Source: Seminavis robusta
Lineage: Eukaryota; Bacillariophyta; Bacillariophyceae; Naviculales; Naviculaceae
NCBI GenBank assembly: GCA_903772945.1
Contig: CAICTM010000218.1
Span: 1 to 64,000 of the forward strand
Length of the DNA: 64,000 bases
Direction: 5' to 3'
Shown here: piece after piece, positions 31,468 to 41,359 of the stretch
How positions within the stretch are numbered: position 1 is the stretch's first letter
How the letters are laid out: each line of letters opens with the position of its first letter
The notes under the pieces: generated by a model
The model's database searches: none
Told to the model about the DNA's origin: nothing
The model's input: only the letters and a program-made list of their open reading frames with translations
Translations under genes and position numbers: made by a program

Positions 31468-33711
31468 ATGAATCTTCAAAGCTGTTGTCTTGCTGTTGTT
31501 GAGAAGCAGTGGAAGGACAAACAGTATCGGTTCTACACGAATAACAACCTTCCAGAACGGATTGTCACCAATCACACGCAGTGTCCTGAATGGATGGACT
31601 TGATTGGGTATTGTGTCAAGCATGCAAATCAAATCAACCAGCTACCCAACTATGGACTCATGGGAAGACAGGCTCTTGCTACTCACCGCCGCAAAGCCTT
31701 TATCGTGCTTGCTGCTGCGGTGAACATGTACATCACGGAGACTGACGAGTACCTGAAGAAGTTGACGGGCAAGGACGTCGGTTTCGTAACGTGCTCCCAT
31801 GATGTATGTGAGTCCAACAGAAAGGAAATCCTTGGAGTGACGATCTGTTTTTACAATCCAATTCGGGGAAAGGTGTTTGTCATTCCTGTTTCTCTGACTC
31901 TTTGTGATGACAAGCATGGCCCTGAAACTGCCGATCAGATCTCCGAAATCTTGGCAGGCTTTGGGGTTAGTGGGCGTATGATCTACCATGCCATGAACGA
32001 TACGACCAATGTTGCTTTGATGGTTGGTCGAATCCTGTCCGGTGAGAATGGATACTGCGTCATGCACCAAATGCAGTTAGTGGTTGAGCATTCGATTGGG
32101 AGACGCAAGCGATACAAAGACAAGAAGGTTAGCGATTCTTTTAAGGCCTGCGAGCAAGTCAGGAAGTATTCCGAGGCTGCCGCCGGATGGATACAGAGTA
32201 AGAAGTCAAGAGGAAGATGGATTGATTTCGTGAAAGAGCTCAAGAAGGTCGGGCGGCACGCGGTGATGGTACTTGTGCCCAATCATACCCGGTCCGCAGG
32301 CGTAATGCTGCACTATGCCGGCATGATTCGGAGTCGTTGGAATTACAAGCACTACTACAACAAGAACCAGAAGGCTTTGGAATTGGACGACAACCAGTTT
32401 TGGATGATTGCTCAACTGTATGCTGTCTTGTATGCTATGAGAGTTATCCTTATGCAGACTCAAACCAATGGAAATGGAACTATTTCTTACGCTCCCTTTT
32501 TCATTTACCGAGTGTTTTCCCACTATGTTACAGCAGACCATTACTGGGTGCCAGAAACAAGACGCAGTGAGACTCCGGACAGGGAAGGTAAATGGGACGG
32601 CAATGCACACTTTCCAAGGCAGAAGTTCGACGGCACACCCACTTGTCCCAGGCCAACTGTTGAGGGAGAGGGGGAAACATTGCTCTGCTATGTTCCCGGC
32701 GCAATGAACAGGATTGGTATGACGCGGATCAAGAAAGCAGACCTTGATGCTATTCCCAAAAAGTTGATTGATCGCCTCGTTGATAACCTGGGGGAGTACG
32801 GGGCCAACATGGCAAGACACAACAACAAGAGCCGCATACTGGGTATGTCCGTCAACCCATTTGCCACCAAGTTCTTGATACCAGAGCTACTTGCTCTCTC
32901 CAAGGATGTTGAAGAGGTAGACGGGGAGTTGGGGGGACTTGCGTGCAATGTTGATACTCTCGCCAAGCGATACTTGAAAGATGCGATCAAGGACGTCTGC
33001 AGCGAGCTTCTAAAGAGACCACAGCAACGTGCTGCTGAGGAGAGGGCAGTAACGTTCAATGCTGACGATCCATTGCTCACCAAGGCAGAGAAAAGGAGGC
33101 GTCTGCAGATGAGTGCGGAGCCTGAACAGGAAGCCCCACAAGAAGAAGGGGTTGATCGGGTGGCTGCCACCATTGACGCGTGGTTCGATCAAGACTTCAA
33201 GCTGGTGGCAATCTTGACAAAACAGAAGAGACACGTCCCGCTCCCAATTATCAGCACGATTGGCACGAACAAGATAGAATGGGTGGAGAATGTGGAGCTG
33301 GTGGCCAAGCATTTTGACTTGTTGGAGTGGTGGGAGACACATGGGAAGAGTGCTTTCCCTCTTATCTATCCCGTGGCAATCTGTATTCTTGCCGTCCCAG
33401 AGAGCAATGGGCACCAAGAGCGGACTTTCAGTGCCGCTACATGGATGGATGGGATTCTCAAGCAGCTCCAGCATGACATTACTTTCCAAATGAAGGTCCT
33501 GACCTACAAGAATTCCAAGTTCATGGATGAACACCGCTTCCACTTGCGGAAGGATCAGCTGGATAAAGCCAAACGTCGGACTACAGACCTGTTGGAGAGA
33601 ATTGCTAAGAAGAAACCCGAAGAAGAGATTTCCCCAGCCTTTCAGGATATGCTGGAGTTGGGAGTGTTGGAGGCCATGAAGGCGTTGGAGGAGGCCCGCC
33701 AGGATGATTAG
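31468..33711 (+). CDS. hAT transposase, catalytic and dimerisation region
   Basis: Open frame of 747 codons. A candidate first catalytic Asp is in TCSHDVCES; the second region AMNDTTNVALM followed by YCVMHQMQLVVEHSIG fits the hAT 'DN..N......C.aH.lnL' block with substitutions; the C-terminus WWETHGKSAFPLIYPVAICILAVP, then GHQERTFSAA, matches the hAT dimerisation region (W..h...yP.l...A...L.ipa....ER.FS). A Glu/Gln-rich linker (EPEQEAPQEEG) precedes it. The start at ATG 31468 is only the first ATG after the in-frame stop; the true protein probably begins with the parts at 30426-31458. Confidence 0.85.
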   Translation: MNLQSCCLAVVEKQWKDKQYRFYTNNNLPERIVTNHTQCPEWMDLIGYCVKHANQINQLPNYGLMGRQALATHRRKAFIVLAAAVNMYITETDEYLKKLTGKDVGFVTCSHDVCESNRKEILGVTICFYNPIRGKVFVIPVSLTLCDDKHGPETADQISEILAGFGVSGRMIYHAMNDTTNVALMVGRILSGENGYCVMHQMQLVVEHSIGRRKRYKDKKVSDSFKACEQVRKYSEAAAGWIQSKKSRGRWIDFVKELKKVGRHAVMVLVPNHTRSAGVMLHYAGMIRSRWNYKHYYNKNQKALELDDNQFWMIAQLYAVLYAMRVILMQTQTNGNGTISYAPFFIYRVFSHYVTADHYWVPETRRSETPDREGKWDGNAHFPRQKFDGTPTCPRPTVEGEGETLLCYVPGAMNRIGMTRIKKADLDAIPKKLIDRLVDNLGEYGANMARHNNKSRILGMSVNPFATKFLIPELLALSKDVEEVDGELGGLACNVDTLAKRYLKDAIKDVCSELLKRPQQRAAEERAVTFNADDPLLTKAEKRRRLQMSAEPEQEAPQEEGVDRVAATIDAWFDQDFKLVAILTKQKRHVPLPIISTIGTNKIEWVENVELVAKHFDLLEWWETHGKSAFPLIYPVAICILAVPESNGHQERTFSAATWMDGILKQLQHDITFQMKVLTYKNSKFMDEHRFHLRKDQLDKAKRRTTDLLERIAKKKPEEEISPAFQDMLELGVLEAMKALEEARQDD

Positions 33712-33739
33712 GCAGCCAGCTTGGGCAGGTCATGTTTGG

Positions 33740-33900
33740 TAACCAGATAGGTAGTTTCGTAACCATTTATGTAACCTATAACCTAACCTGTAACCTAACC
33801 TGATAGAATTACTGTATCTGGTTGGTAACCTATAACCAAACCAGATAGAAAATTCTATCTGGTTGCTGTAACCTATAACCTAACCAGTTAAAAATCTATC
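33740..33900. repeat. Right subterminal repeats of the hAT element
   Basis: GTAACCTATAACCTAACC and ATCTGGTT/AACCAGAT blocks, related to those at 29920-30335 in inverted and direct orientation. Confidence 0.8.
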
Positions 33901-33916
33901 TGGTTCTCACACCCTG

Positions 33917-33924
33917 AATCAGAT
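33917..33924. other. hAT target site duplication, right copy
   Basis: AATCAGAT, identical to 29890-29897. Confidence 0.9.
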
Positions 33925-34093
33925 ACAATAGCCTTAAATAGACAAAATGCCGAGTAACCCTAACAAAAGCCATCAAAGATTTCAAAGATAGATCTACAGC
34001 GTACCTTCTAATTGCATACCCAGTAGTTCCTACCTTCATGTCTCCTCAGCTAATACTATAGTTCAACTCTCAAGCTAGCTCCGAGCTAGGAGC

Positions 34094-35908
34094 ATGTTTG
34101 CCAAGATCATGTCATCGACCAACAAAGACGATGCGGCGGCATCGACTGCGACCGACGAAAGCTATTTTGATCTCTTTGATGACGATGAGGATGACGCTGA
34201 CAAGGGGGATATCAAGGAGCTCATGAAGTCTCTCGATGCACTTCCAGATCTGCCTGCTCCGTTGCCGGAAAAGATCGAGCGTGCCTTGTCGCAATCCTTG
34301 TCTCAGATTGCCTTTGCAGCCAATCCCGATGATGAAACCAAAGATGGACTCTCGGAAAACGCCCGAGCGAGCTTGTCCACAGAATCAGCCTATGGGCACC
34401 CGCTTAGCGTCGAAGAAGCCGAAAAACGAATCCCTTCAGGTGCTGGTGGTCTCCAATGGCATGTCATGCTCATCAATGGCGACCCTTTTCATGAAGATGG
34501 AAACCTCAAAAAGGGTCTCAATCCAAGAGACTTTAACCTGGAAACGAAGACCATCAAACCTCGACGTGCCAATCTACCCATCCTTGCCACAGACTTTTAT
34601 TCGTCGTTGACTCGGGTGGAAGGACCCGATGATCCACGGTTTATCTTTCATGGAGTTTTGAATGGATGGCCTTCACTCCAGACCTTTGAGGTGGTCAAAA
34701 TAGAACGCAAGCGCAACAAGGAATTTGTAAGACCATCCGAAATCATCAAAGGACAGCGAGTATGGGTACCCATCTGGCAAGCGGAAGTCGAAGGAAAGCA
34801 AAGACTGGATCCAACCATAACGGAAAGTGGGCTTATCTTTCGTCTCACTCTCCGTGGACCTGGATATACTAGTAAGGGTTGGTCCAGGAAGAGCCCTGGA
34901 TTCGCCTTTTGGTATCAGGCACAGCTGAGACCAGAACCAACCCTGACCTACGGAACCCAGATGATTGATCAAATGGATCCAAACGCTATCTGTACAAATG
35001 TGCACATGGTGGCCCACATGTATGCTCGTGTCAAGGAGAATGCAAAGGATAAACTGACGTATCACAGGTGAGAAGGAATGAATAAACTGCAGGGAAAAGG
35101 AGAGAACGAACCCCTGTTCACTCCACTGACTCACGGCTACATTATGATGCTTGATGCTTCCAGCTGTGTTCTGTTGGAATGGAATCACCAAGAATATTGG
35201 TAAGTAAAACAAATTCTCATCTCTACATTCACTGTGTCGTGTGCTTATAACGTACATATCCTTTTTTCTTCATCTCCTAGCACTGTCATTGAAGCAGCTT
35301 GGCTCAACGGATTGGCAGGCTGGAGGTATGTGATACATTCTGCTTTGGGAGTGCGATGTGAACGAATGAATTGGTCTCATGTGTCCTTGTGATTTGATTC
35401 GATTCCATGTGTCTGTAATGGCCACAACAGAGGAAAGTGCAACTTTTACGATGACATGGACGATCCAGTGACTCAAATGTACAAGTGTTTTCCACCCGAG
35501 ATGGTGTGCCCTTGGTTGACCAATGCTGCAGAGATCCGAGCTTTTGATGTGGAGTCAAAAACGTTCGATGAGTTCAAAGGATACATGACCAAGTATGAAT
35601 CACGCGACAAACGCTTTTGGGATGCTCAGTACCCATTTTCACACCCAGCTCGCCTTACATACCGGTCCAAGAAGGACATTGCTCAGTATTTGGTCAACTA
35701 CATGCGCAGAGATGTATCCTACAATGAACTCAAACGAAATTGTCAAACATTGTCAGCAGACCTTTGCAACTTCGTGGCAGGAAAGAACAATGTAAAGCCC
35801 TTTCATCCTGTGAACAGGATTGAGTACAAGAATCGATCATACTTGTTTCTTTATGATCCTGACATGTATGATCAACAGGATGAAGCCATTCAGGCCAACC
35901 AGCTTTGA
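34094..35908 (+). CDS. Unknown protein with a possible papain-like (LRAT/NlpC-type) NC motif
   Basis: Predicted 510 residues from four exons: 34094-35067, 35164-35199, 35281-35325 and 35431-35908. All junctions are phase 2 and GT-AG; exons 2 and 3 are only 36 and 45 nt. The N-terminus is acidic (DLFDDDEDDADK). The core has GGLQWHVMLINGDPF, then the segment joined by splicing (EWNHQEYCTVIEAAWLNGLAGWR), then CNFYDDMDDPVTQMYKCFPP, and near the end YNELKRNCQTLSADLCNF, then YLFLYDPDMY. A His-containing strand followed much later by a helix starting N-C is how permuted papain-fold enzymes (LRAT, PPPDE, NlpC/P60) place their catalytic His and Cys, so such a fold is possible, not shown. No signal peptide. 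Confidence 0.75.
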
Positions 35909-36421
35909 AGCGAGCAACCCGTTCTTTTTGGAAGAGCTCCAAAAACCAGAGAACAATCTGGCATCAGTGGCTGGCACGTATGGAATGTGAGAGCAGCTAT
36001 GTTTGGGTTTGTGAACTGTAGTTCTAGCTAGTTATGTAGTACTTTGATCTCCACTAGCTAGCTAGCTAGTGCCGGAGAAGAGTCTGGTGTTTTCTCACAA
36101 ACCTGCCATCCAAACATCTACCGTACCATCTACTAGCTAGAGTCACGAGTCCTGGGCTAGGGCAGAAGCAATCACGGATGTCGAAACATGAATACTTTTC
36201 CGGAAGGATATTTAGAATTGAGTCACGAGGATGCCTCCAACCTTCACTACAGTGTACTAGCTCTAGCTAGCAACCGGCAGCACTTGCTGTTGGCGCCCAT
36301 CATCTCACATCGCAGAATACCGAACAGCACACGAGTTTCGACACCAAGAACTTCTACTAGCTAGCTAGCCAGCTAGTATATCGAGGCGGTGCCTTTCGAC
36401 ACAAGAGAGCAAACAAAGAGG
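35909..36421. other. Spacer rich in CTAGCTAG
   Basis: Four clusters of CTAGCTAG-type repeats (36028, 36055-36070, 36256, 36357-36378). No gene seen. Confidence 0.45.
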
Positions 36422-37474
36422 ATGGTAAAAGACGACATTGGTTATCTGATTGGAACTGGGGTTGCTCTGGGCTTCATCCATGTCCTCACAGGCCCAGATC
36501 ACCTATCGGCATTGGCAACTCTAAGCGCCAATGTCGGCAACCACCTAGACGCGGCATTGCTAGGCGTTCGATGGGGTATCGGGCACTCGTCAGGCCTTCT
36601 TCTGGTGGGGACTGTATTGATAATACTCAGTCAAGCCGGTCAAGATACCGTTGACATGCCCGATGCTGCTACCCACTTTTTCGAATCCATTGTCGGAGTT
36701 TTTATGCTCTTGCTGGGAGTCTACGGGATAAGGAAGGCTTGGTTGAAGCGCCCTGCAACTCACTATGATGCCATTGACAATCAACATAGTCCGGGAAAAT
36801 TGAGAGTGAGTAACGGAGAAAAAGAACTGCGACAAGTTGGAAATGATGGGCTTTTTAAAATTGATTCCGAGGACGCGGAAGTGAATAATCACGGGGAAGG
36901 CTCAGCAGACGACGGCGACCCCCTTGGCGATTCCGCATCGTCGTTAGAAATTCAGTTTGATGGCGATGATGGTCCAGTGTGTATACCACCTCCGGTATTT
37001 CGACAGTTGGAAGGTCAGGGAGGCAGTGCGATTATGGCACTTTCCAGCGACGATTCAGAAATGGAAGAAGCCGTGGTTGTGGAACAGGCTTATATGGATA
37101 CAGTCTCACCATCCAGATGCCGACGGCTTATCCACGAAGGAACATCGAGATTATCAGCCAAAACTATTGCGTTCCTAGCAGGCATTGTCCATGGGCTTGC
37201 TGGACCTGGTGGAGTCCTCGGTGTTATCCCCGCTGTTCAGCTGCAAAACTGGAAATTGGCTGCGGTTTATCTGAGCTGCTTCTGCATCAGCTCTACTCTT
37301 ACTATGGGCTGTTTTGCTACCGCCTACGGAGCTTGCAGCTCCAAAATTGTCAGTCATGGTTCGAGAGGAAGAGAGTTCCAGATCGAGTGCATGTCAGCGT
37401 CTCTCAGCATCCTTGTGGGCATCACCTGGTTGACTTTGCTAGCTTTGGGAAAGCTCGAAGATGTTTTCCCTTAG
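36422..37474 (+). CDS. NicO/UreH-like metal transporter
   Basis: 350 residues from ATG 36422; single exon. Two three-helix halves are separated by a long acidic loop (about residues 115-235). Half one has GFIHVLTGPDHLSAL (H-x4-D-H motif) and GVRWGIGHSSGLL; half two has FLAGIVHGLAGPGGVLGVIPA followed by a helix with TMGCFATAYG. This H-x-x-x-G-P-D-H plus RWG-x-GH arrangement is typical of the NicO/UreH/RcnA superfamily, which moves nickel or cobalt. The last helix is at the C-terminus (ILVGITWLTLLALG). Membrane location (plasma membrane, plastid or vacuole) cannot be told; no clear presequence is present. Nickel could supply urease in algae, which is an inference from family knowledge only. Confidence 0.8.
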   Translation: MVKDDIGYLIGTGVALGFIHVLTGPDHLSALATLSANVGNHLDAALLGVRWGIGHSSGLLLVGTVLIILSQAGQDTVDMPDAATHFFESIVGVFMLLLGVYGIRKAWLKRPATHYDAIDNQHSPGKLRVSNGEKELRQVGNDGLFKIDSEDAEVNNHGEGSADDGDPLGDSASSLEIQFDGDDGPVCIPPPVFRQLEGQGGSAIMALSSDDSEMEEAVVVEQAYMDTVSPSRCRRLIHEGTSRLSAKTIAFLAGIVHGLAGPGGVLGVIPAVQLQNWKLAAVYLSCFCISSTLTMGCFATAYGACSSKIVSHGSRGREFQIECMSASLSILVGITWLTLLALGKLEDVFP

Positions 37475-38337
37475 CCATCCTGAAGGATCTGGGAGTCCAG
37501 CATATTCATTCAGAGATTCGGACAGACATAAGAGACTTGGGGAATTACTATTCGCAGAGCCGGTACTGGCTGAGCAAGAAGGGAGCTACCTCCTTTCACC
37601 GCCAGCTTTCGTTGATTCGATACGTTTTAATTAAAATATACAACTTTAGAGGAATCTTTTCGGTTTCCGTTGTGATCATGAGATCTCTACAGCGATGCGG
37701 ACTCTCCGATCCTACTTGCCAGCACTATTGCAACTGAACGATATTTGTTCTTGCGCCATTGTACGCATAATCGGTGGCGACTTCGAGGAGATCGTACGAA
37801 TTTTCCATTCTCCGGTACCTAGCTAGATATTCGCGAGTAGTGCGTGAATTCCTTTGCCTGCATAAGGATGCTGTGACTTCAACGTACCATTAGTGGTTCT
37901 GGATTTCTGATTCATCGTTCACTCGGGTTTGTTTCCAAGTCAAAAGAAAAATTACAAGCCCACGAGGATCATCGAGTAACTCTAATTGTCATCGTTTTGT
38001 GCGCCCATCGTGTTGACAGTGTGACTCATGGGTCCTTCTTTGCAGTTCTTGTTGAGTTGGAACAGTTAATTCACCGATGCGGAGACAAGCAAGCTATTTA
38101 TAAGAGTTTATTAGTTATTGTGGGTGGGTGAAATTCAATAAAGTAGGTCACGACCAAGCAAAAAAGGCAGTGGCAGAACTATAGGTCTCAAAAGCCACAT
38201 CGAAGGCCGGTAGCAAAGAGCTAGTTTACCAACCAGACGAGACGACGCGGTCAAGCTCTCGTTCCAAGCTCAAATCGAAGCGCAAGATGAATTGTTGATA
38301 GGTGAAATTGATTTGCTGTTTTTCGATCGACCCTTGC
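37475..38337. other. Spacer between convergent genes
   Basis: An open frame continues past the transporter stop in another phase, but shows no domain. No repeat or RNA gene recognised. Confidence 0.4.
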
Positions 38338-39968
38338 CTAATCATACATGGCATCGTCGTCATTGTCGCCACTTCCTCCATTGTTGTTGCTGTTACCGTT
38401 GCTTCCACCGGAACCCGCACCACTATCGCCCCCAAATCCAAAGCCTCCATCCATCAACAAGTTGGCAGCCAGTGCTTCGTTTTTGTCACAGGCGAGAAAT
38501 GCTTGGGCTGCTTCGGCACGATCAAATCCCATTTCGGTGAGGCGGTTCACAGCTGCCATTTCTTCTTCATTCAACCGCAGCACTTGGGGTCCACCCTCAC
38601 CAGCTCCAGCAGCGCCCATGAGGCCTGCCATGTCGCCCATGCCGCCACCACCCATGGCCTGCATCATATACTGTTGTAGTTGTTCGGGTGGGATTTGTCC
38701 TAGCATTTGAGCCGTCTGCCGAAGTTGGTCAGCCGAGAGACCCATCATGGCAGCCATTTGGTTGAGTTCTGCAGGACTCATACTTTGAATCATCTGTGCC
38801 ATCTGGGCGGGATTGGCCATTCCTTCCAGCATGCCTGCAGGGCCGCCAGCTCCTGCCCCCGCGGAAGAGGCTCCAGAAGAGGATCCCGAATTGGCAGCGG
38901 GTGCTGGAGCATCCGTGACAGGTTCATTCATCATGGCCAAGAATGCCGCCTGGTTTTGGTTGATTGCCTGTAGCAAGTCGGGTTGTTGTTGGCCAATCTG
39001 GGCAAGGACGGTCTGGAGCATGTGTGGATTGGTCTGGACCAATCGACGAAGCTGATTGATTTGGGGGTGATTTCGGAATGACTCGAGGCCTCCAGCAGCC
39101 CCCGATCCAGCATTGGCGACTGGAGAGGGTGCCCCCGATGCAGCCGCTTCAACACCCGGGGGAATTCCATTGGTCAAGAATTCCATGGCAATATCTGGAT
39201 TTCCATTGGCAGCTCGCAAGCAATGACGAACTTCAGCCTCTGGAAATCCCATGCCAGTAAGATTGGAAACAACTTCGTCGGGAAATTCGCTGGCGCCCGA
39301 AGGTCGAGCAGGAGCAGCAGGAGTCTCCGTAGACGAAGATGCTGCGGGAGTTGTCGCGGTACTAGCTGTGGTGGTGGTTGTCGTGGTGGCAGCAGCAGGA
39401 GCAGTTGCCGGAGCTGGTGTTTTTGGTTCCGCTGCAGGGGCAGGAGCCGCAGCGGCAGGAGCAGCTGCTGGTTTTTTGGCCTTTGTCACCATGACGACAA
39501 GAAAATCGGTGGGTTTGATGTTGCATTCCTCCACTTTGGAATCATCCTTCAGAACACGTCCAGAGTGAATCAATTTCATGGTGGATCCCGCGAGCTCAGG
39601 CTTGGCCTTTTCCTGTTCGACACAAAGCGGTCAACATGAGCCATCAACAATGACTTACTTGATTCGATTCGCCTCCTCGCAAACAAATCCCAAAAATTGG
39701 ATTCGATTCGACAAAATCAAGCCAAATCAACACAACGGATCCAACAAAGACGACCAACACCCTACAGGTACCCGTCTACATTTAAAAAAATCAAAAGCGA
39801 CGACAAGAAACTGGACCGGCGAAGGCCACATCGATCGCAAGAACTGCTGAGGGAATCCTAATGCCAACGGCTACTTACCACAATGGCTTTGACTTCCGAT
39901 ACAACATGGGTTGGTTCACACTCGACGTGGAACTTCTCTCCCTTGAGAGTCTTCACCAACAACTTCAT
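38338..39968 (-). CDS. RAD23: RAD23 ubiquitin receptor
   Basis: Predicted 454 residues, exons 39968-39879 and 39612-38338, with a 266-nt GT-AG intron inside the ubiquitin-like domain. Exon 1 encodes MKLLVKTLKGEKFHVECEP and ends VKAIV; exon 2 continues EKAKPELAGSTMKLIHSGR and LKDDSKVEECNIKPTDFLVVMV, giving a full UBL. Then come an Ala/Pro/Thr linker, UBA1 (VVSNLTGMGFPEAEVRHCLR), an XPC-binding STI1-like block (NHPQINQLRRLVQTNPHM), a second STI1-like block rich in Met/Gln (MAQMIQSMSPAELNQMAAMM), and UBA2 (AVNRLTEMGFDRAEAAQAFL). RAD23 shuttles ubiquitinated proteins to the proteasome and stabilises XPC in nucleotide-excision repair. The extra Met-rich STI1-like block makes it look slightly ubiquilin-like. 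It is head-to-head with ATG12. Confidence 0.93.
39613..39878 (-). other. Intron of RAD23
   Basis: Donor GTAAGT, acceptor GAACAG on the minus strand, 266 nt, phase 0. The longest intron found in this window. Confidence 0.8.
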
Positions 39969-40332
39969 ATTGATATACGCAATGCCCACTCCTCGTCCTA
40001 TGCGGTCTCTTTGGTTCAATGGTTCAATGGTTCAATGGCTCAATATCTCAATGCAATGATGCGACTGGCTGGTGGGTTTGCTGTGTGGCGACCATGCAGA
40101 TGGTTGTGGCGCCTGGGTTGTTTGTCGCCATGGAGCACCTGCCGCGAGCCGGTAGGGCCAGTTAAAAGGTTCGGGATATGCAAAGGAGTACACGCACGAC
40201 TCAAGGCCTTGACCATTGAGCATCATCCACCCCACCACTTTCTTATTGCTTGTTGTCTCTGACTAAACCGCCGTCGTATCGTGATCGATCATCTTTGTCG
40301 TCGACTCGACAACTGAAAATTAAAACGGAGCC
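39969..40332. promoter_or_regulatory. Shared divergent promoter region of RAD23 and ATG12
   Basis: 364 bp between the two start codons. Contains GGTTCAATGGTTCAATGG direct repeats near 40013-40038. No known factor site assigned. Confidence 0.45.
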
Positions 40333-40790
40333 ATGAGTGATCCATCTTCGGAGAATGCCAACACCAATGGTCAGGGCAATCCAGCAGCGGAAGAAAAAGT
40401 CAAGGTCCATTTCGTGGCCGTGGGGAGTGCTCCCATGATGAAGAAAACAAAGTTTCAGATTGGTGCCGACCAACGCTTTTCATCGGTGATTACTTTTCTA
40501 CGCAAAATTCTAAAATTGTCAGGAACTGGATCCTCTTTGTTTCTATATTGCAACTCGGCATTTGCTCCTGGGCCCGATGAATGCGTGGGAGACCTCAGAG
40601 ACTGCTTCAATGTTCGAGGGGAGTTGGTCATCAACTACAGTTTGCAGGTACCGTATGAAAAAAAATCTACGTGTCAAGTCGATCAAATTGGGTTGCTATT
40701 ATGGTGAAATGATGTACGTGTATGGTACTGTATCCTCATCGATATGGTTGATTGTTCTCTTTCCTTTTGATTTAGGAAGCATGGGGGTAA
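40333..40790 (+). CDS. ATG12: Ubiquitin-like autophagy protein ATG12
   Basis: 109-residue protein from exon 40333-40647 and a 15-nt last exon 40776-40790 (GAA GCA TGG GGG TAA), with a 128-nt GT-AG intron. The ubiquitin fold matches ATG12: VKVHFVAVGSAPMMKKTKFQI, then FLRKILKL, then LFLYCNSAFAPGPDECVGDL and a C-terminal YSLQ-EAWG. The final Gly, needed for thioester formation with ATG7/ATG10 and isopeptide conjugation to ATG5, lies in the tiny second exon. As in other ATG12 proteins it ends directly at Gly and needs no protease processing. Intron retention would replace the end EAWG and make a conjugation-dead protein. Confidence 0.95.
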
Positions 40791-41359
40791 CTTTGGTGGT
40801 ATCTTTCAATAAGACGTGCCTCACAGACACAAGATCGTCTCTGGCTACCGAGCAATTCGTGCGGATACAGATATGAAATGTCTTATTTTGCTTGCTACCA
40901 CCTAGTAGAGAATTTTGCTGGCCTTCTGTGCAGGAACGCCCTCACAGCTGCTGAAATCTGCAGGCCTATGCAGCTAGCCACAGCGTGAAGATTTCATGAT
41001 CAGCCAGAATGGCCAGACGGGCAGGCATTCATTCAAGCAGTGGTTTTCCAGAAGCGTAGCTTACACTTGACTTATTGTAGGATAAACAACTTAGCCCAAG
41101 TAGATAATTGGTATCCGTGTGGGGTTACCAAAGGCAGGTTGAAGATACCACAATCTCCATCAAGCCAGGTCTGGACAAGGTATTGCTTCGAACTTTCTGA
41201 TGCGGTCAGGTTGGTTTGGCTGAGCAAAAGATGAATTCCAGAGCTCTCGTTCTCTTGATGATTGGTCGAATCGAATCTTTTGCGACCTCGTTGATTGCCT
41301 TCTGCTTCTGTTCTGCCGTACTGCAGCACGACACTGCGTCACACAAAAAGCGAGGTTTG
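40791..41359. other. Spacer between convergent genes
   Basis: No supported gene or repeat. Confidence 0.4.

Larger units (their letters stand above)
29898..33916 (+). mobile_element. Complete hAT-superfamily DNA transposon
   Basis: 4,019-bp element. Left end CAGGGTGTGCGAACCA (29898-29913) and right end TGGTTCTCACACCCTG (33901-33916) are inverted copies with 15/16 matches, and an exact 8-bp duplication AATCAGAT flanks it. Inside are subterminal repeat arrays at both ends and the coding region 30426-33711 for an acidic/BED-finger/transposase protein. The intact ends and duplication point to a fairly recent insertion; the coding region shows some frame breaks, described in the parts below. Confidence 0.93.

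Noticed and set aside
36979-37737. 252-codon plus-strand frame overlapping and passing the metal transporter
   Set aside because: Mostly within the transporter gene in another phase; no domain in the part beyond the stop.
38348-39568. Plus-strand Ala/Ser/Pro-rich frames opposite RAD23
   Set aside because: Mirror images of the low-complexity Ala/Gln/Met regions of RAD23; the UBL and UBA domains prove the minus strand.
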